Assembly (NCBI RefSeq): GCF_040115645.1
Contig: NC_089542.1
Coordinates: 6,882,001-6,946,000, forward strand
From: Euwallacea fornicatus
Taxonomy: Eukaryota; Arthropoda; Insecta; Coleoptera; Curculionidae
Direction: 5' to 3'
DNA length: 64,000 bases
Positions within the stretch are counted from its first letter, which is position 1. Each line of letters begins with the position of its first letter. The notes beneath the pieces are model-generated. The model ran no database searches. It worked only from the letters and a program-made list of their open reading frames with translations, and was not told the origin of the DNA. Positions 59,302-64,000 of this stretch are shown here, piece after piece. Position numbers and translations under genes: made by a program.

Positions 59302-60061
59302 ATGAGTTCAAACCAAACCCAACTTGGTAAAACCCACCAAAATAACCTCTTTACATTTATATCCAATTTTTTCCTTTATAGATGCCTCAGATATTTTTTT
59401 AGAATTACTGGAAGTAGCAATACACAACGTTCTTTACACTCGAAACCTTTACCCTCGCTCAATTTACACCCCGAAAAAAAAATACGGGGTGGCTGTATAT
59501 CAGGCCATCCACCCTGAGGTGGTACAGTACATATCTGAGTGTCTCAAAGCAGTGGAGTTCTACGCTCGGAAGAATCAATTGAAAAAGGTGTTTCTTTGTT
59601 TCGAGCTTGATGGAATCGTGTTGGAAAAATTTGTGTTTGATTTGCTGCAAATGCAAGGAAAGTCTATTAAGTAAGCAGTCAATATAATATTAATTTTTAA
59701 AAGTCATTGCAAATATTTGTTTTCAGTGACACATTTTTGGTTGAATTGGAATCTACACTGAGAACATTTATGCTCAAACTGCACTCATGTCAAGTGTATT
59801 TACAGAATATTGAAAATCCTGAGAGTACTTTCAGTATTCAAATTGAGACTAGTAATGTATCGAGTTTAGAATTTAATGAAAATCCTTCTTATCAGGTAAG
59901 AAATCAGGTATGGTTTTTCCTACTGAAACATGGTTAAATATTTTTATTAGAGTTTTTCTTGGATAGAGCAAGATTCTACTACTACAAATGCAACATCAAT
60001 AGTGCCTCTACATTGCATTCAAACTGACTTTTTAACTCTGCAAACATATATTGAGAAATAG
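59302..60061 (+). CDS. MAD2L2: REV7 / MAD2L2 (MAD2B), HORMA-domain protein
   Basis: Four exons join to 197 codons: 59302-59326, 59382-59670, 59727-59895 and 59951-60061, with GT-AG introns of 55, 56 and 55 nt. The product fills one HORMA domain: DIFLELLEVAIHNVLYTR (first helix), YPRSIYTPKKKYGV, HPEVVQYISECLKAV, LEKFVFDL, LVELESTLRTFMLKLHSC and STFSIQIET, then FSWIEQD and LTLQTYIEK in the C-terminal seat-belt. These align throughout with human MAD2L2 (211 residues). Trp165, Gln192 and Tyr194 correspond to conserved positions, the last two to the REV1-contacting Gln200 and Tyr202 of human REV7. REV7 links REV3 and REV1 in polymerase zeta, works in double-strand break repair choice in vertebrates and restrains APC/C. 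The first exon is chosen because it supplies an ATG and a strong donor and acceptor; the start context is weak (T at -3). HINFP begins one base after the stop. Confidence 0.93.
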
Positions 60062-60062
60062 C

Positions 60063-62216
60063 ATGGATGAAAATCTTGAGGGAACCAAAACAAAAACTTT
60101 AGCTGTATTCAAAAATGTAATAACCAAAAAAAGAAAAAAAAAGTGCAAATTTAAAACCTATAGATTTTCCGAAGACGAAGACTCTTCGCCTTCAGAATCT
60201 GAGCTTGTGATTGATGATGATGTAAAGGAAGATTCAGTGAAGAGGCAAAGGAGAAGTATTGATAGAGTACACCATAAAAATGAAGTTTTGGCTTTGAAGT
60301 GCCTATGGGGTGTTTGTGATGATGTTTTCTCAGATATGGGTAAACTCCAGGAACATTTAGAGTGTCATGCTAAAGAAGCTGAAGGTATATTTGGTGTTGA
60401 CATTTGTAAATAAATATTTTCAACTAGTAATATATATGAGTCAACATAACAAGGAAAATTTTTTAGTCAACTTTTAAACTGCTGAAATTCAATTAAAACC
60501 CCCAAAAAAATTTTTTTTAGAACCAAAATGTCAATGGGTGCATTGTCCCAATCCAGACGACATTCCAACATTTGAAATGTTCCTCAGGCATCTTTCCTAT
60601 CATACTTATATTTCCAAGCTCATCAATATAGGGGAAAATATTTTGAATCGAAACTATCTTCCTGCATGCTCTCTAAAAGCAAGCTATTCCATTGATATAC
60701 CATATTCGGGTTACACATGCGAATGGGAAGGATGTGATAATCAAACTTTTAACACAATTCAAGATTTTTTTAGTCATATGCAGTGCCATGTTTTGGGTGC
60801 ACCTACAGGGAAAAAGAGAGGTTCCTCAGAGGTTATTCCTTGCCAGTGGAGTGGTAAGTAAAATTATTTTCCTAGTTTATTTATGATGCTACGTTCTATT
60901 TGTAACAATGTAAGTTATTTCTCATAAATTGAAATAAAATCCAGGTTGTGGTGGCAAGTATCCAACTCGCTACAAATTAGCAGATCATTTGAGAGTTCAC
61001 ACTAAAGAAAGACTTATTGCTTGCCCCAAATGTATGGCACTTTTTGCATCAAAAACGTGCTTTTCAGATCACAGGAAACGCCAACTTAAAACTGACAGTA
61101 TGTATCATACTACAACTACAAATTTTTTTGCAAACTGTTAAGGATCAATCTGAAATTCAGACTATGAGTCGTTTTATCAGAGAATCCCCAGTTTTTAGAG
61201 TTTAAGAATTTTTGTGTTCCTTCAAAACTGACCATAAGTGTATTGAACATTTAAAGTTGTATTTTAGTGCGAAGTTATCAATGTTCTCAATGCCTCAAAC
61301 TTTTCTCAGTTGAGCGCCTCTTGAGCGATCATATGAGATCGCACATAAACCAATATAAGTGCACAATGTGCGACATGACCTTGCCCAAACCTTCAATGTT
61401 GGCCAAACATTACCGATATAGACACATGAACGTACGGCCTTTTAACTGCCCGCATTGCAGTAAATCGTAAGTGAAGACTTTTGTTTTGACAGATTTGTGA
61501 GTACAATAATTTTGCAGGTTCGTCGCAAAATGTAACTTAACAACCCATTTATTAACCCATCAAGAAAAACCTTTTCAGTGCGATCAATGCGAGTTTGGCT
61601 GTAAGAGCAAAGTTGGATTAAGAAGTCATATGAATAAAGTACATGGACTGGTAACATAATTTAAACTTAATTTTTGTGGTACATAAACTAACGATTTTTG
61701 TTTAGGATTCTGAAGTTTCATATGAATGTGAAGTTTGCAACACTCAGTTTAAGCGAGGTGACTATCTCACTCATCACTTGATGAAGCGCCATAAGTTCCA
61801 CTGGCCCTCAGGACATTGTCGTTTTAGGTCTTAATAATTTTTCTTCCCAGAAGTCTTGGTAATCAAAAAAGACTTGCAGATATCGCAAAGATACAGATGG
61901 GGTCCATCGTTTACAAACAGTGCGTTATGAAAGTCTCGAAGTAACAGAAGAGATGATTAGAAGCGAATCTATGCCTGCAACAAAACACCCTAGTGCTGTC
62001 ACTTATCATGTTAGCTGCGATAAGGACACTGGTGGAGAATATAAGTTAACCATTCAACAGGGAGATTCTAAAAAAATTATTGATGTTAAGCCAGCAAAAC
62101 TTGGGAAAAAAACGAATGGGCCCGATATTATAATCACTATAGAAGACTTGGACGAAAGCGGAAATGTTGTGAAGACCACGGAAGTGAATTCTAGGGAATT
62201 TTGTTTGGAAGCTTGA
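60063..62216 (+). CDS. HINFP: HINFP, histone H4 transcription factor
   Basis: Seven exons give 532 codons: 60063-60384, 60521-60853, 60945-61097, 61268-61466, 61518-61650, 61706-61827 and 61880-62216, all joined in phase at GT-AG introns. Residues 1-79 are basic then acidic, with KKRKKKCK as a likely nuclear signal. Ten zinc-finger units follow. The first four have C-x4-C spacing (CLWGVC, CQWVHC, CEWEGC, CQWSGC). The fifth (CPKCMALF...DHRKRQ) lacks a second His, as in human HINFP. The rest are C2H2: [21 protein letters not shown] begins the run, then CTMC, CPHC, CDQC and CEVC units. The last finger runs into [16 protein letters not shown] and [15 protein letters not shown], the diagnostic HINFP tail. 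The protein activates histone H4 genes at S-phase entry. The start has a good context (A at -3, G at +4). Human HINFP has 517 residues. Confidence 0.95.
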
Positions 62217-62254
62217 AAGATGATTTAGGTATAGCAGCAATATGCCTGATTTTT

Positions 62255-62260
62255 AATAAA
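62255..62260 (+). terminator. HINFP polyadenylation signal
   Basis: A canonical AATAAA lies 38 nt after the HINFP stop codon. The cleavage site would be within the next 10-30 nt. No such signal lies between REV7 and HINFP, where the gap is one base. Confidence 0.7.
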
Positions 62261-62735
62261 AAAGTGCACTAGAATTCACTTTTTTTTATTTAAAATGGAA
62301 CCTACTGTCTATTTTCATATTTTTTAGTTTACTTTTAAATTCTTATATTTCATGTAGCACACACTATTACGAAATTAAACTATTCGAAATATCGACGTTT
62401 GAATACGGCACTTTATGCTTTTTATAACATCGTAACTTCCAAACGGTTTAGGCCTTGGTAAAGCAGCTTTTACATGTTTATCTTAATTTTGAAAGACATC
62501 AAATTTCCAACTTTGACATGCATAAAATTTTTTGATTAAATCATTGACAGACATCGAGTTTCGTATTTTAATTGAAATTAAAATTTTAAGATAGAAATTT
62601 CAAAGTAACTATGTCATAATTCAAATCGCTCGGAAGTTACCACTGTTGAAAGTGGAATAAGCGCTGTATTTCAGATTGATTTTACTAAAGCAGTTGAAAG
62701 TTGGAATAAGGTTTGCTAATTGAAATATTTTTAAG

Positions 62736-63007
62736 ATTTTAACGGCACATCGGAAAATGTGCAGTTGGTTTTAATTAAAATAAAAAAGTTCAATTCTAAT
62801 GCAGCTTTTGATCCAACCCGTATGTTGAAAATGCACCAAGAAATATCCAAAAACCCATCTGATTATTTTAACATCCTTAAACATGCCTACAATTATCTTT
62901 CAATTGATACTTTAGTGTCTTATAGCCAAAACGTTTGCAATTCCATACTCTCAATACCTCCTAATTCTCAACATCGCATTACGTTGCGGTCAGGAAAACA
63001 ACAATAG
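62736..63007 (+). other. uncertain exon-like reading frame
   Basis: After a possible splice acceptor (TATTTTTAAG at 62726-62735), 90 codons are open to a TAG at 63005-63007. They include AFDPTRMLKMHQEISKNPSD, YFNILKHAYNYLSIDTL and NVCNSILSIPPNSQHRI. The composition looks protein-like and not low-complexity, but I recognise no family, and no upstream exon or clear start codon was found. It could be the last exon of an unknown gene, a decayed transposon piece or chance. Confidence 0.25.
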
Positions 63008-63008
63008 C

Positions 63009-63009
<1 letters not shown>

Positions 63010-63039
<30 letters not shown>
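63010..63039. repeat. TA-rich microsatellite
   Basis: A run of TATA repeats with CATATA and TGTATA edges follows directly after the uncertain frame. Confidence 0.85.
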
Positions 63040-64000
63040 CTTAACTATTACATTATTTTTTTTAAATTATTCGACTTCGTGCGAAAGCTTTTTGATTTCT
63101 CGTTAGAAGCTCAAATGCTTTTCAGGAATGTAATCGACAAGGTTATGTGGTAAGTTAACCAGCTGAATTGCATATATCAAACTTACAATGGCAATGTTAA
63201 TACAAAACAATGATCACTTAAACCTGAAACAAATGACTCTATGTGTTTTATTCAGCCTATACTCTCATGTATCGAATGAGCTTACTTTCTTTAAATGTGT
63301 AACTCCTTTGCAAGTTGTTGATAAAAGTCAATAAATTTACTCACCAATTTGTGATAACTTTCCTTCAAATTTCATGAAGTTTTTAGTTTTTATTTGCAAT
63401 GTATTCAAATCAATTGTGCTCCTGTCTCTTAAATTTGCGTGATATCAAAAATGAAATTGTCCGCATACATAAATTATTTTTTGCCCTTATCAAAAATTTA
63501 AAGTTACATTCTTAAAGTTGACTATTGCTATCTGTTGATTGTATTTAACTTAGATATATAAACTCTGTTGTTACCGTCGTTTGCTTAGTGTTAGAATAAT
63601 TGAGTAACAGAACGACATACACATAAAATCATAGTGTCAAAGCAAAAAAACATATGAACAGCAAACAAGAAACAATTCATAAAAATTTATGAAAATTTGA
63701 AATTTTAATTTGTTTCGCATAAAGTCGATTTCACTTAAATTTTAGCTCATTAAGCCTTTGATCTTGAACGCTCATCTTAAGACTCCCTAAAGAACAAATG
63801 GTGCAAAATTTTGAATAACTCAAGCATAATTTGTCCCTCTAGATCAGATGATTAAATTAAACACAATATCCTGTTATAATGGTCTGAAAATCATCATTGT
63901 CTTGTGGTAATAAGAAGAAACCATAATATGAGCGGAATTACATGGAAGTAAATATTAAACCATAGACTAAATTAAACGATATTATTTTTAAAATAAATTT
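63040..64000. other. gene-free AT-rich stretch
   Basis: No gene, RNA or repeat is recognised up to the window edge. Confidence 0.45.

Noticed and set aside
59327..59381. Reading REV7 straight through without the first intron
   Set aside because: The open frame there has no ATG and adds residues unlike the family; splicing 59326 to 59382 gives an ATG, good sites and DASDIFLELLEVA, matching the expected domain start.
61851..61879. Alternative splice acceptor after CTTCCCAG at 61850 in the sixth HINFP intron
   Set aside because: It would shift the frame and destroy the conserved RYRKDTDG...VRYESLEV tail; the acceptor at 61879 restores it exactly.
1..64000. CRISPR array, rRNA genes, operon-like bacterial content
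   Set aside because: No regularly spaced identical repeats, no rRNA sequence, and genes with spliceosomal introns show a eukaryotic genome.

Overview
The window is AT-rich animal DNA. Short introns (51-170 nt), Tc1/mariner-type transposons, jockey-type retroelement fragments and a tRNA-Asp-derived SINE together point to an insect. A beetle is plausible, but the sequence does not prove the order. Host coding sequence is confined to the last 5 kb; the first ~59 kb is gene-poor and heavily colonised by mobile DNA.

Layout. 1-12.6 kb: a decayed Tc1-like copy (1.1-2.2 kb), a decayed mariner (2.4-3.5 kb), a long gene-free stretch with a SINE-like relic near 5.5 kb, and a deleted transposon bounded by inverted repeats (8.9-10.1 kb). 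12.6-24 kb: a transposon with long inverted repeats, a mariner with perfect 29-bp ends, a SINE with a foldable tRNA-Asp head, and two adjacent transposons of one DDE group. 24-31.5 kb: nested insertions. These are a jockey-type reverse transcriptase fragment with an 11-bp target duplication and a small element in its tail, and a Tc1 element inserted into the 205-bp terminal repeat of another Tc1 element. 31.5-53 kb: inverted second copies of earlier families, a three-layer nest at 41-42.9 kb, a nearly intact Tc1 copy at 44.6-46.0 kb, and degenerate dispersed repeats. 53-58.6 kb: no gene seen, with a degenerate tandem repeat at its end.

Host genes. Two same-strand genes can be assembled exon by exon. 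REV7/MAD2L2 (HORMA protein, 197 aa, four exons, 59302-60061) is followed by HINFP (histone H4 transcription factor, 532 aa, seven exons, 60063-62216). The REV7 stop and the HINFP start are one base apart and in different frames, so both proteins may come from one dicistronic mRNA. That is the most interesting feature of the window. REV7 acts in translesion synthesis and in damage and checkpoint control. HINFP activates histone H4 genes in S phase. Co-expression would couple two S-phase functions; this is inference.

The dominant repeat class is a DDE transposase group with a WPxRSPDLTPLDFFLWG-like C-terminal motif and 41 residues between the last two catalytic positions. I see about 13 damaged loci of it, often with terminal repeats of 90-290 bp. 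No rRNA gene or CRISPR array was seen.
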